From Vibrio vulnificus NBRC 15645 = ATCC 27562 (GTDB taxonomy: Bacteria > Pseudomonadota > Gammaproteobacteria > Enterobacterales > Vibrionaceae): DNA of 64,000 nt. The notes beneath the pieces are model-generated. The model was not told the DNA's origin. It ran no database searches and saw nothing but the letters and a program-made list of their open reading frames with translations. The stretch spans positions 1 to 64,000 of the forward strand of contig NZ_CP012882.1 of the NCBI RefSeq assembly GCF_002224265.1, in the 5' to 3' direction. Position numbers and translations under genes: made by a program. Positions 8,538 to 17,109 of this stretch are shown in pieces; the stretch's first letter is position 1; every line of letters starts with the position of its first letter.

Positions 8538-10718
8538 ATGAATGAAAATCAAACAAACCGTTATTACATCGGTAATAAAGAATTGTTCCAATTTGGAAGT
8601 TATCTAAAGGTCCTCAGAAAGCATTGGTTTAGTATTGTCACCCTTTCTTTGGTGATTACGTTAGCCGCAACTTGGTTTATCTATTCAAAACCATCGATTT
8701 ACCAAGCGACGGCCACCATTTTAATTCAGGAAGAGCAGCGCAACGCATTATCGATCGAGGAAGTCTATGGTCTAGATACCACCAAAAAAGAGTACTTTCA
8801 GACACAAATAGCGATACTCCAATCTAACCACATCGCTGACAAGATCATCCAACAATTTGATCTTACCAATCATCCACACTTTACGGGGTCAAGCTCGCTC
8901 AAAACAAAGCTTAATGAGCTTAAGTCCGTTCCTTTGATACAAGATCTGTTGAATGTTTCACCGAACCCAACGGAAACCAATGAGTATCACTCTTCCTATT
9001 ATGAAGCGTTACAAAGCTACAAAAACAGAGTTGATATTGATCCGATACGCAACACTCAGTTGGTCAAAGTCAGTTTCCGCTCCGCCGATCCGAAACTCGC
9101 AGCAGAAATCGCCAATGCCATCGGTCAAGCCTATATTGATTCCAACTTTGAGGCGAAACTGGCAGTAACGCAAAATGCAACCAATTGGCTGGACAGTAAT
9201 GCCAGACAATTGGAAGACAAACTACACAAGTCAGAACAAGCACTACAACAATTTCTCACCACAGAAGGCCTCGTCGACATCAATGGCATCGATGATATTT
9301 ACGCGAATGAATTGGAAGAGCTGAGTAAAAAACTCAACATTGCGATAGAAAAGAGAATTCAAGCACAAACCCTAAGTGATCTTCTGCTGCGAAAATCCGC
9401 ACAAAACCTCGATAGCCTGCTTTCGATCGATGAGTTCGCTAATCAAGCCCAAATACGCGAACTCAAAATGCTGGAGAGTAACGCAGAGAAATTAGTGGGT
9501 GAACTTTCACAGCGTTATGGCCCTAAACACGACAAAATGATTCAAGCAAAAGCCCAATTACAAAATATCCAAGCGCGTTCGCAACAGTTGATCATGGAAA
9601 TGGTGCTGAGCAAACAACAGGATCTCAAAGTAGCTCAGAGCTTTGAAAACAGCATTCGTCGAGAAATGAGCAACAAGAAGGCCGAAATCCAATTAGTGGG
9701 CGGAAAAAAAGCGGAATATGAGAAACTCAAACGAGATGTTGAAAGTAATCGAGAACTGCTCAAAGCGTTTGTAAACCGCGAAAAAGAGACCACGGCGACC
9801 AGTGATTTTCGTAACGTCAATGCTCGTTTTACAGACAAAGCTCTCGAACCACTTTTCCCTATTGCTCCGCAACGACTAAAACTCGTCATCATCTGTGCGG
9901 TGTTTGCGCTGTTTTTCTCATCTGCCGCAGCCATCATCTTAGATATGATTAAAGACGTGATCCGTACACCCGAAGATGTTGAGAACAAACTCGGTTTAAG
10001 CTGTATTGGTACCATACCTTACGTTCGCAGTCGCAAATTACGTAAACCAGGCGTCAGTTTCCAAGCCTATCTTGATCCTCAAAATCGCGTGTTTAGCGAA
10101 GCGTGTCGCTCCATCCGAACCTCGCTACTGTTACGTCTGGTGAACAGTAAGCAAAAAGTCTTGGTCTTTACGTCAGCCATACCTGAAGAAGGGAAAACCG
10201 CCACTTGTATCAACATCGCATCGACCTTCTCAAACTTAGAACGTGTACTTTTGATCGATTGCGATTTACGCCGACCTTCGCTAGAAAAACGTTTCAATAT
10301 TCCCGCACAAGTTCCGGGTTTAAGCAACATCCTGACTATGAACACACCTTTAGAAGAGTGCATCGTTCGAATCGAAGAAGCGAATCTCGACGTCTTAACC
10401 GCGGGTCTGCTTCCGCCAAATCCACAAGAATTGCTGTCGTCAAAGCGATTCCAAAATCTCCTAAACACACTACAGGAAAAATACGATCGCATCATTATTG
10501 ATACTCCTCCACTGCTTTCCGTCAGCGATGCATTGATTCTTGGCCAGTTGGCTCAAGGATTGATTACCGTCATTCGCTCAGACTCTACCAAAGTCGCTTT
10601 GGCTAAAACGGCGCTGTCGAAACAACGTCAGCACGATATTCCTTCATTTGGCGTTGTTATTTCTCAAGCAACAACACCACAAGAGGAAGCCCACTATGTC
10701 CAAAAATACGCTTATTAA
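8538..10718 (+). CDS. brpD: Chain-length regulator fused to tyrosine autokinase (Wzc type)
   Basis: This inner-membrane protein controls chain length and export of the polysaccharide. I choose ATG 8538 (726 residues) over in-frame TTG 8499 and GTG 8520, which overlap brpC. It has a Wzz domain with TM1 near residues 31-49, a long coiled coil (about 200-430) and TM2 near 449-472. The BY-kinase domain follows, with Walker A SAIPEEGKTA (about 543-552), Walker A' LLIDCDLRRP and Walker B IIIDTPP. The tail, ending HYVQKYAY, has only three tyrosines, fewer than in typical Wzc, so autophosphorylation may be limited to these. Confidence 0.93.
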   Translation: MNENQTNRYYIGNKELFQFGSYLKVLRKHWFSIVTLSLVITLAATWFIYSKPSIYQATATILIQEEQRNALSIEEVYGLDTTKKEYFQTQIAILQSNHIADKIIQQFDLTNHPHFTGSSSLKTKLNELKSVPLIQDLLNVSPNPTETNEYHSSYYEALQSYKNRVDIDPIRNTQLVKVSFRSADPKLAAEIANAIGQAYIDSNFEAKLAVTQNATNWLDSNARQLEDKLHKSEQALQQFLTTEGLVDINGIDDIYANELEELSKKLNIAIEKRIQAQTLSDLLLRKSAQNLDSLLSIDEFANQAQIRELKMLESNAEKLVGELSQRYGPKHDKMIQAKAQLQNIQARSQQLIMEMVLSKQQDLKVAQSFENSIRREMSNKKAEIQLVGGKKAEYEKLKRDVESNRELLKAFVNREKETTATSDFRNVNARFTDKALEPLFPIAPQRLKLVIICAVFALFFSSAAAIILDMIKDVIRTPEDVENKLGLSCIGTIPYVRSRKLRKPGVSFQAYLDPQNRVFSEACRSIRTSLLLRLVNSKQKVLVFTSAIPEEGKTATCINIASTFSNLERVLLIDCDLRRPSLEKRFNIPAQVPGLSNILTMNTPLEECIVRIEEANLDVLTAGLLPPNPQELLSSKRFQNLLNTLQEKYDRIIIDTPPLLSVSDALILGQLAQGLITVIRSDSTKVALAKTALSKQRQHDIPSFGVVISQATTPQEEAHYVQKYAY

Positions 10719-10741
10719 CTTGAGATAAAGAACGAAGCATC

Positions 10742-11782
10742 ATGAGAATTTTACATATTATCAATGATCTATCTAAAAATGGTGGCGCGCAGAAGTTTTT
10801 GGTCGACCTCGTTACTGGCGAAGAGGCTAAGTACGACATAAAGATTCTGGTGCTTTGCCACGAAAATGATTATCTCGAAACGCTCAGTCATCATGGCATT
10901 GAGTGTTATGTATGGCAAACACTCACCTTTAAGGAAAAATGGGCTTTGTTTCGCTGGCCAGACATTGTTCATGGGCATCTTTATCCGTCGATCTATCTTG
11001 CACTGCTTGCCTTAGGTAAGAAAAAGCTGCAGACAGAACACAGTTCAAGCAATAGAAGACGCGACTATCCGGCATTTAAGTTTATGGAGTATCTCTTGTA
11101 TCTAAGCCACGATCTTACCGTCAGTATTAGCGAGAAGGTGCAGGAAGAGTTGATCAAGTTCATGCCGAATTTTCGTCAGAAATACAAAGTCATTAACAAT
11201 GGCGTTGATCTGTCATGCTTTTCGATGTCCGCGAGAACAGGCATCAAACATCCGGCTCAAATCAAAATAGGCATGGTGGGTCGACTGCATGAGCATAAAG
11301 ATCATGAAGCGCTGATTAGAGCCGTCGCCCTACTCCCAACACAATACCAGTTACACCTAGCTGGCGATGGCCAAAAGCGAGAGGCGCTGGAATCTCTCGC
11401 TCAGCAGTTAGATATCACGAATCGAGTGTTTTTTCATGGTGTCGTCACCGATATCCCTACTTTCTTAGAGCAAATGGATCTCTATGTACAGTCTTCCCTC
11501 ATTGAAGGATTTGGGTTGGCGGCTGTAGAAGCCATGGCGGCAGGTTTGCCTGTATTGAGCTCGAATGTTCCAGGATTGGATGATGTCATCGGCAACGCTA
11601 GTTATTTATTTGAAGTTTCTAACAGTGAAGAACTGGCGAATAAAATAATTCAAGTTTGCGACAGTAATGAGAATTATAGTGTAGCGAGTAAATATTCCAT
11701 TTCACGTTGCAAGGAATTTACCATTGAGAAATTTAGAGACAGTTATTATAAAGCTTATGATGGACTATTCATCCAAGGATGA
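10742..11782 (+). CDS. brpF: Glycosyltransferase, GT4 family
   Basis: This is a cytoplasmic glycosyltransferase of 346 residues with a GT-B fold. The N-terminus reads ILHIINDLSKNGGAQKFLVDL, the acceptor-side Rossmann half with the glycine-rich GGAQ motif. The C-terminal half has GMVGRLHEHKDH and the donor-site E-x7-E motif in EGFGLAAVEAMAAGLPV. It presumably adds a sugar to the lipid-linked repeat unit begun by brpA. The donor and linkage cannot be told. It starts 23 bases after brpD. A 217-base gap with a palindromic element separates it from the next gene. Confidence 0.9.
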   Translation: MRILHIINDLSKNGGAQKFLVDLVTGEEAKYDIKILVLCHENDYLETLSHHGIECYVWQTLTFKEKWALFRWPDIVHGHLYPSIYLALLALGKKKLQTEHSSSNRRRDYPAFKFMEYLLYLSHDLTVSISEKVQEELIKFMPNFRQKYKVINNGVDLSCFSMSARTGIKHPAQIKIGMVGRLHEHKDHEALIRAVALLPTQYQLHLAGDGQKREALESLAQQLDITNRVFFHGVVTDIPTFLEQMDLYVQSSLIEGFGLAAVEAMAAGLPVLSSNVPGLDDVIGNASYLFEVSNSEELANKIIQVCDSNENYSVASKYSISRCKEFTIEKFRDSYYKAYDGLFIQG

Positions 11783-11835
11783 TTAACCGTCAAAATTTCA
11801 ATACCAACCCATAAAAATTATTTTCAAATATTATT

Positions 11836-11900
11836 TATATACCCAAACAACTTGGAGTTGCAGCCAACACCGCTGCAGTTTCAAGTAGGAAGGGTATATA
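11836..11900. repeat. Palindromic intergenic element inside the brp operon
   Basis: This is a 65-base imperfect palindrome. TATATACCC at 11836-11844 mirrors GGGTATATA at 11892-11900. Inside, GTTGCAGC and GCTGCAGTTTCAAGT form most of a long stem with a small loop. The TATACCC...AACTTG-GTTGCAG design resembles a repeat scattered between genes in Vibrio genomes, as far as I recall. As RNA it would form a long hairpin between brpF and brpH. Confidence 0.7.
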
Positions 11901-11999
11901 AATTAAAGAAATACCATTCTTATTAATATTATTTTATTAATCAAAAATCATTCATCAAACCTGTGCTCAATCGCACGTTATAATCTATGGAATGGAACT

Positions 12000-12833
12000 A
12001 TGAAATACTCATTGAATAGACAGTTTGAGAAAAATAAAGAGCTCAAATCCGATAATTTCGTCTTGGTGTACCAAATGGGAAAAGTCGGATCTTCTTCTAT
12101 TGAGCATACGTTGAGTGACTACAATATACCTAGCTATCACATTCATACATTTGACGATCATGAAGAGTTTCAAATGTATCACAATCGTCAGGACGTCAAA
12201 AAGTTCTTTGATTTTAAAAATCGGACGATGTACCGCGTTATCCTGAATCATAGAAAACGACTTTTACAGAATCGAAATCATCTAAAAATCGTTACGCTTG
12301 TTCGAGATCCGATTGCCACTGTTCTCTCTCGTTTTTTCCAAGACCTTCATATTCAGTTTATCGAAGGAAAAAAGAACGATTCCATTCATCGAGACATGGA
12401 GAGGACTTATCAACATCTCGAGTTTTGTTTCGACCATTATATTAACCTTAATTACTTCGCGAATTGGTTCGATAATGAATTAAATAAAAATTTTGGTATT
12501 GACGTCATTAAAAGTGACATTGATAACAAGGAACAGTTTTATCTTTTCAAAAACAAGAAAACAGAAGTGATGCTAATAAAGTGCGAACATCTTAATAAAT
12601 TAGATAGTGACATCGCTAAATTCCTCAACGTTGATGGCTTTATTTTAAAAAACAGTAATGAAGCAAAAAACAAGTGGTATTCAAATATCTATAGTCATTT
12701 CAAAAACAATTACGACTTTTCAAAGCTATTTTACATGTACGACCTACCACTCTACCGTCATTTATATTCAGAGGAAGAGAGAGCTCAATTTAAGAACAAA
12801 TGGTTAAAGACACCAGGGACGAGTCAAAAATGA
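12000..12833 (+). CDS. brpH: NKWYS-family capsular polysaccharide protein, sulfotransferase-like
   Basis: This is a 277-residue cytoplasmic protein. It contains NKWYSNIYSHFK near residues 222-233, the motif that names the NKWYS family of putative capsular polysaccharide synthesis proteins. The N-terminus LVYQMGKVGSSSIEHTL resembles the 5'-phosphosulfate-binding loop of PAPS-dependent sulfotransferases, and LVRDPIATVLSRFFQD resembles their 3'-phosphate-binding region. It may therefore sulfate a sugar of the polymer, but no substrate is known. The gene is visibly more AT-rich than its neighbours, suggesting separate acquisition. It overlaps the next gene by four bases (ATGA). Confidence 0.82.
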   Translation: MKYSLNRQFEKNKELKSDNFVLVYQMGKVGSSSIEHTLSDYNIPSYHIHTFDDHEEFQMYHNRQDVKKFFDFKNRTMYRVILNHRKRLLQNRNHLKIVTLVRDPIATVLSRFFQDLHIQFIEGKKNDSIHRDMERTYQHLEFCFDHYINLNYFANWFDNELNKNFGIDVIKSDIDNKEQFYLFKNKKTEVMLIKCEHLNKLDSDIAKFLNVDGFILKNSNEAKNKWYSNIYSHFKNNYDFSKLFYMYDLPLYRHLYSEEERAQFKNKWLKTPGTSQK

Positions 12834-13861
12834 AAAAAGTACTGCATATTACAGAAGCATTTGGCGGTGGTGTACAAACTGCACTTTATAGCTACGTTTA
12901 TTCATCAAGGAATGAACCTATTGAGCATCACCTTTTTGCCCGAGCCCGTGAAGAAGATTCTACGAAAGAAAACGGTAACAACCAATTTCAATCTTCCACC
13001 TTCATTGATGGTAATCTGGTTCAATTTTTCTTGAGTGCCAATCAACGTATCAAACAACTCCAGCCGGAGGTGATCCACCTCCACTCCAGCAAGGCGGGAT
13101 TTCTTGGGCGATTTTTGACTGTGGGCAATGCAAAACTTATCTATACCCCGCATTGTTACGCGTTTGAACGAGAAGACATCTCGGTATATGCACAAAAATT
13201 CTATCGAATACTCGAAGGGATTCGCATTAAGAAATTTACTGCGATTGCTGGATGCAGCCAGCGTGAATGCGATTTAGCCATTTCGTTGGGAGCCAAAAAA
13301 GCGGAGTTACTGAATAACTACGTCACCTACCAATCTAACGCCGGCAACAGTGTTCCACGAGGCGAAAAGATAAACCTTGTAGCCTTAGGGCGAGTGGCGA
13401 AACAAAAAGATCCCCAATTTCTTTGTCAAGTTGCTGAACATATCTTGCAGCATAACTCTGCTATTCAGCTGAACATTACTTGGATAGGAGGCGGGGACCC
13501 TTCGTTAGAACAGCAGTTGCGTGACAAAGGTATCGAAGTCACTGGTATGTTGCCAAGAACAGAAGTGGTAGAACGCCTTCGCAATGCGGACATCTATTTA
13601 CACACAGCAGCATGGGAAGGGATGCCTCTTACCATTCTCGAAGCGGCTAAACTGACTCGTCCTATGGTCATTCGCAAAATCGGCGCAACAAAAGATCTGG
13701 ATTACCCATTCCTAGCCAGTACCCCGCAAGAAATGGCAAAACAGATCATCCACTGCGTAGAACACTTCGATACCATTCCATTCCAACAGTACTGTAGTGA
13801 TATGAACAACACCTACAGTGAAGAAAAACAAAGATTGGCGCTCAGCAGCCTATATATTTGA
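12830..13861 (+). CDS. brpI: Glycosyltransferase, GT4 family
   Basis: This is a GT-B glycosyltransferase of 343 residues, starting at the ATG within the ATGA overlap with brpH. The N-terminus VLHITEAFGGGVQTAL has the glycine-rich acceptor loop. VIHLHSSKAGFLGR and PHCYAFEREDIS lie in the first half. The second half has LVALGRVAKQKDPQFL and the E-x7-E donor motif in EGMPLTILEAAKL. It resembles second-step transferases of lipid-linked repeat-unit assembly, but donor and acceptor cannot be predicted. Translational coupling to brpH suggests a fixed ratio of the two. Confidence 0.9.
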   Translation: MKKVLHITEAFGGGVQTALYSYVYSSRNEPIEHHLFARAREEDSTKENGNNQFQSSTFIDGNLVQFFLSANQRIKQLQPEVIHLHSSKAGFLGRFLTVGNAKLIYTPHCYAFEREDISVYAQKFYRILEGIRIKKFTAIAGCSQRECDLAISLGAKKAELLNNYVTYQSNAGNSVPRGEKINLVALGRVAKQKDPQFLCQVAEHILQHNSAIQLNITWIGGGDPSLEQQLRDKGIEVTGMLPRTEVVERLRNADIYLHTAAWEGMPLTILEAAKLTRPMVIRKIGATKDLDYPFLASTPQEMAKQIIHCVEHFDTIPFQQYCSDMNNTYSEEKQRLALSSLYI

Positions 13862-13871
13862 GAATCATTTT

Positions 13872-15185
13872 ATGCTCAGCGCGCTTAATCAAAAATTGTC
13901 TGGTTTGTCCCATGAGAAAAAAAAACTCGTTTCAATTGGGGTACAGACAGGGATCATGCGAATTTTATCGGCCTTGTTTGCGTTTATACTCACGATTGCT
14001 GTTGCAAGGTTCTCAGATGCCACGGTCGCCGGACAATTTTTCTATCTTTTTAATTTGGTCTCCTTCGTTGCTATCGTCAGTCAGCTTGGATTCAATGTTT
14101 CATTGGTGAAATACAATGCCATCGCTTTCAGTCAGAATTCGATACAGCAACAGAGCGAAAACTATACCATCTCAGTGCAAAGAAGTTTGGCCTTCTCTTT
14201 TTCTCTGTGCATTTTAGCCTTCATCGTTCAATTTACCTTTGGCGCATCACTCATCAATGTAAACATCACTCCTAGCCTCTTCGCTTTGTTTTCACTCACC
14301 ATTCCACTTATCGTGTTAGCACAACTCAATAGCTATGCCTTACAAGCGATACGCCATGTTACTCCTGCGATATTTGCTTTGCAGATGGGTGTGAGCTGCT
14401 TTCTAGTCTTGTTCATTACGATATTGCATTTCTTTGAGATCATTAGTCTGATAAGCATGTTGCTGGCTCTGCTACTTTCAGCCTCTATGGTTGCATTGAT
14501 ATCAACGATCCAATGGCTTCGTTCAGGTCAATACTCCACTGTGCCCTTACCCGTTGCCCATAATGCGGAATTAACCGACAGTGCAAAACAGGTTTGGATT
14601 GGCAATATCTTTACCAACGTGATCCAGTGGGGCAGTTTGATCATCGCGGGATTCTATCTAACTGACAGCGATCTGGGTTTATTGGCTGCAGCTCAAAGGA
14701 CTTCGCTGCTCATTGGATTTGTGCTGATCAGCGTGAATTTTATTGTCGCTCCAATGTTTGCCTCCTTATATCAGCAAGGAGAGATGAAAAAACTGAAAAA
14801 ACTAAGCACCAACGCTTTCCGACTCAATATTTCTCTTTCTCTCATTCCAGTCATTGCTTGTACCTTTTATTCACAAGAAGTCATGACTCTCTTTGGTGCA
14901 GAGTTTGAGTCTGCAGGTATCTTGTTAGCCATATTGGCGCTTGGGCAGTTGGTGAATGTCGCCACCGGCTCGGTTGGCTTTCTCCTGTTGATGAGTGGCT
15001 ACGAGAAAACAATGAAATACATCACCATAGCCTCTGGGAGCATTGCCATTATTTTGCTTTTGGCCCTGAGCCAAATGTATGGGGTGATTGGTGCCGCCAG
15101 TTCAATTGCAATCGGTATGGCAATACAGAATTTGGCCGCACTTTACTATGTAAAACGATACTTAGGCTTTGTACCCATCGGATAG
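13872..15185 (+). CDS. brpJ: Polysaccharide flippase (Wzx-like)
   Basis: This inner-membrane protein is predicted to flip the undecaprenyl-linked repeat unit to the periplasm. It has 437 residues with about twelve hydrophobic segments, no large soluble domain, and the overall pattern of MATE/Wzx-type polysaccharide transporters, including MATTI-like segments such as GSVGFLLLMSGYEKTMKYI. I start at ATG 13872, ten bases after the brpI stop; an in-frame GTG at 13818 would overlap brpI by 44 bases. No Wzy polymerase is evident in the operon, so polymerisation must be done by an unrecognised or distant protein. Confidence 0.87.
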   Translation: MLSALNQKLSGLSHEKKKLVSIGVQTGIMRILSALFAFILTIAVARFSDATVAGQFFYLFNLVSFVAIVSQLGFNVSLVKYNAIAFSQNSIQQQSENYTISVQRSLAFSFSLCILAFIVQFTFGASLINVNITPSLFALFSLTIPLIVLAQLNSYALQAIRHVTPAIFALQMGVSCFLVLFITILHFFEIISLISMLLALLLSASMVALISTIQWLRSGQYSTVPLPVAHNAELTDSAKQVWIGNIFTNVIQWGSLIIAGFYLTDSDLGLLAAAQRTSLLIGFVLISVNFIVAPMFASLYQQGEMKKLKKLSTNAFRLNISLSLIPVIACTFYSQEVMTLFGAEFESAGILLAILALGQLVNVATGSVGFLLLMSGYEKTMKYITIASGSIAIILLLALSQMYGVIGAASSIAIGMAIQNLAALYYVKRYLGFVPIG

Positions 15186-15189
15186 AGAC

Positions 15190-15582
15190 ATGAGAAAATT
15201 AGGATTATTTGTCGTTTGCATCATGACAGTTTCACTTTCACTATGGAAAAGTAGTGGAATGGAAAGCCATGTTTACGAACAATTTGAATACTATATTGGT
15301 GGGAGCCGTGCTCTTCATTCCACATTAAGCTTTTTAATCGCTTACATGGCTGTTCTCGCTTTCCCTTCAATGTGCAAAGCCATATCCAATGACATATTTG
15401 CAATTCGACTTCTAGTCTTGTTGCTTTTTATTGTGTCACTCGATGAGCTATCGCAACTGTTTTTAAGCCATCGCACGTTTTCGACATCCGATATGATGAC
15501 AAACTGGTTTGGAATTACTACTGGCTATCTTCTGGCTCGTCTTTATCTGTTTAAGTTTAAACCTTTGCTCAAGCAGCATTAA
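15190..15582 (+). CDS. brpK: Small VanZ-like membrane protein, last gene of the brp operon
   Basis: This is a 130-residue protein with about four membrane segments. The stretch SLDELSQLFLSHRTFSTSDM followed by TNWFGITTGYLLA fits the VanZ-like pattern: acidic pair, Gln, Arg, then Asp before an Asn-x-x-Gly segment. The VanZ superfamily is broad and its biochemical role is mostly unknown, so no reaction is proposed. The start ATG at 15190 is four bases after the brpJ stop; the in-frame TTG at 15169 overlaps brpJ. A hairpin at 15669 ends the operon. Confidence 0.75.
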   Translation: MRKLGLFVVCIMTVSLSLWKSSGMESHVYEQFEYYIGGSRALHSTLSFLIAYMAVLAFPSMCKAISNDIFAIRLLVLLLFIVSLDELSQLFLSHRTFSTSDMMTNWFGITTGYLLARLYLFKFKPLLKQH

Positions 15583-15668
15583 GTTCTCGAATAAACGTCG
15601 CCTACTGTGGGTACTATCTCGCAGTTCGACATGACCATTGCAGCCAAACACGATCCGATGACAATAAA

Positions 15669-15692
15669 AAAGGAGAACCTGAATTCTCCTTT
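15669..15692. terminator. Shared terminator between brp and cab operons
   Basis: AAAGGAGAA (15669-15677) pairs with TTCTCCTTT (15684-15692), a nine-pair stem with a six-base loop. On the minus strand it is followed by a T-run, so it should end cabABC strongly. It can also end the brp operon from the other side. Confidence 0.8.
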
Positions 15693-15768
15693 CCTCATCC
15701 TCACTCACTTCACCTAACACTCACCGACCACATCTCGACACATCAGTAATTATTCGATCTCCACACCA

Positions 15769-17109
15769 TTACTCTTCTCTGAAAGCACGATTAAAACTTT
15801 CTGTAATCGGTTTGAGAAGATAACTGATTGGTGTCCGTGGCCGAGACAAGATAAGCACTTCCGCATTCATTCCCGCCGTTAACTGATGCTGCTGAGCATC
15901 TTGGTCATTCAACGCAATTCTCGCCAAATAGTAGTCTTCTTTGTTTTGTTCAGACAGTTTGTCCGCTGAAACCGTCAGAACCTTACCATTGAGTGGTTCT
16001 TGAATACGCGCATTGAGTGCCGTAAGGCGCACTCTAGCATCTAAACCTGGAGAGATAAGATCGATATCTTGAGGACTGACTCTCGCTTCCACGATTAAGC
16101 TGTCATCGTCAGGAACCAATTCCAGTAACGTTTCACCACTACGAATCACACCTTGTTCGGTGAAAACTTTCATATTCACTACCTTGCCTGAAATTGGCGC
16201 GCGTATCCCAGTGCGTGTATAAATATCTTGAGCCACACGATACTCTTCTCGAATAGAGACAATTTCATTTTGCGCTTCTCTCAATTCAACGACCACTTCG
16301 TTGATTCGCTCGAGTGCCATTTCCTCTAAACGGGATTGGTTTTCGTCGATGCGTTTTTGCACTGTTAACGTTTGTCTATCAAGTTGACTCAAGGTACTTC
16401 TTACTTCAGTTGCTAATCTTTTAAACTGCAGCAACGTTGATTTACCGGAAAACCCCTGTTTTACTAATGTCTGATTACTCAGGATTTCTTCTTCGATTAA
16501 CGAAAGTCTTTCCCGCTCAATTTTTTTGGTTTGATTCAAATTATTGAGCTCCAACTTTGCACCAGAAATCGTCTGATGAACGATATTGAGTTTACTTTCG
16601 AAGTAACGAGCTCTCGCCTCAAAAATCTTTTTTTGAATTTGCTGCGCCTCCAGCAATGTGTTTGAGATTGCCATTTTCTCGAGGTCACTTTCCCAAACAA
16701 TCTCACTCGTATTATTAAACTCTGCTTTTAAACGACTCTCTTTTGCGACGGCATGGACAAACCGGCCTTTAAGAGATTCTAAACGCGACAAAGATTGCTG
16801 TTCAGAAAGCTGTATTAGTAGCTGGCCTTTCTCAACATAATCCCCTTCTTGGATCATTAAGCGTTCAACAATGCCACCTTCAAGATGTTGAATTGCCTGA
16901 CGTTGACTGCTTACGGACAAATCACCATAGGCGATGGCTGCACTTTCAAGTTTTGCTGTTGCCGCCCAGTAGCCAATACCACCGCCAAATAGTGCAATAG
17001 ATAAAAAACCCATAACAATGGGTCCTTTGATATTCAGAGTATCTTGTGGCGAAAAACGTTCTACAACGTCTAACGTCTCACCATTTCTCTCCGCTAATTG
17101 ATTAGCCAT
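15769..17109 (-). CDS. cabC: Type I secretion membrane-fusion protein (HlyD/PrtE type), CabC
   Basis: This is the adaptor that links the inner-membrane ABC exporter to an outer-membrane TolC channel. It has 446 residues, typical for the family: a short cytoplasmic N-terminus, one membrane segment (about 28-50), a biotinyl-lipoyl half-motif (about 60-95), a long alpha-helical hairpin coiled coil (about 100-285), the second lipoyl half (TGIRAPISGKVVNMKVF) and a beta-barrel domain. It overlaps cabB by eight bases, so it is translationally coupled. No TolC gene lies nearby. The assignment to CabC rests on context with CabA. Confidence 0.93.
   Translation of the reverse strand: MANQLAERNGETLDVVERFSPQDTLNIKGPIVMGFLSIALFGGGIGYWAATAKLESAAIAYGDLSVSSQRQAIQHLEGGIVERLMIQEGDYVEKGQLLIQLSEQQSLSRLESLKGRFVHAVAKESRLKAEFNNTSEIVWESDLEKMAISNTLLEAQQIQKKIFEARARYFESKLNIVHQTISGAKLELNNLNQTKKIERERLSLIEEEILSNQTLVKQGFSGKSTLLQFKRLATEVRSTLSQLDRQTLTVQKRIDENQSRLEEMALERINEVVVELREAQNEIVSIREEYRVAQDIYTRTGIRAPISGKVVNMKVFTEQGVIRSGETLLELVPDDDSLIVEARVSPQDIDLISPGLDARVRLTALNARIQEPLNGKVLTVSADKLSEQNKEDYYLARIALNDQDAQQHQLTAGMNAEVLILSRPRTPISYLLKPITESFNRAFREE

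Noticed and set aside
13818-13871. GTG start that would lengthen the flippase by 18 residues
   Set aside because: It overlaps brpI coding sequence and adds a polar, non-family N-terminus; ATG 13872 sits just after the brpI stop.
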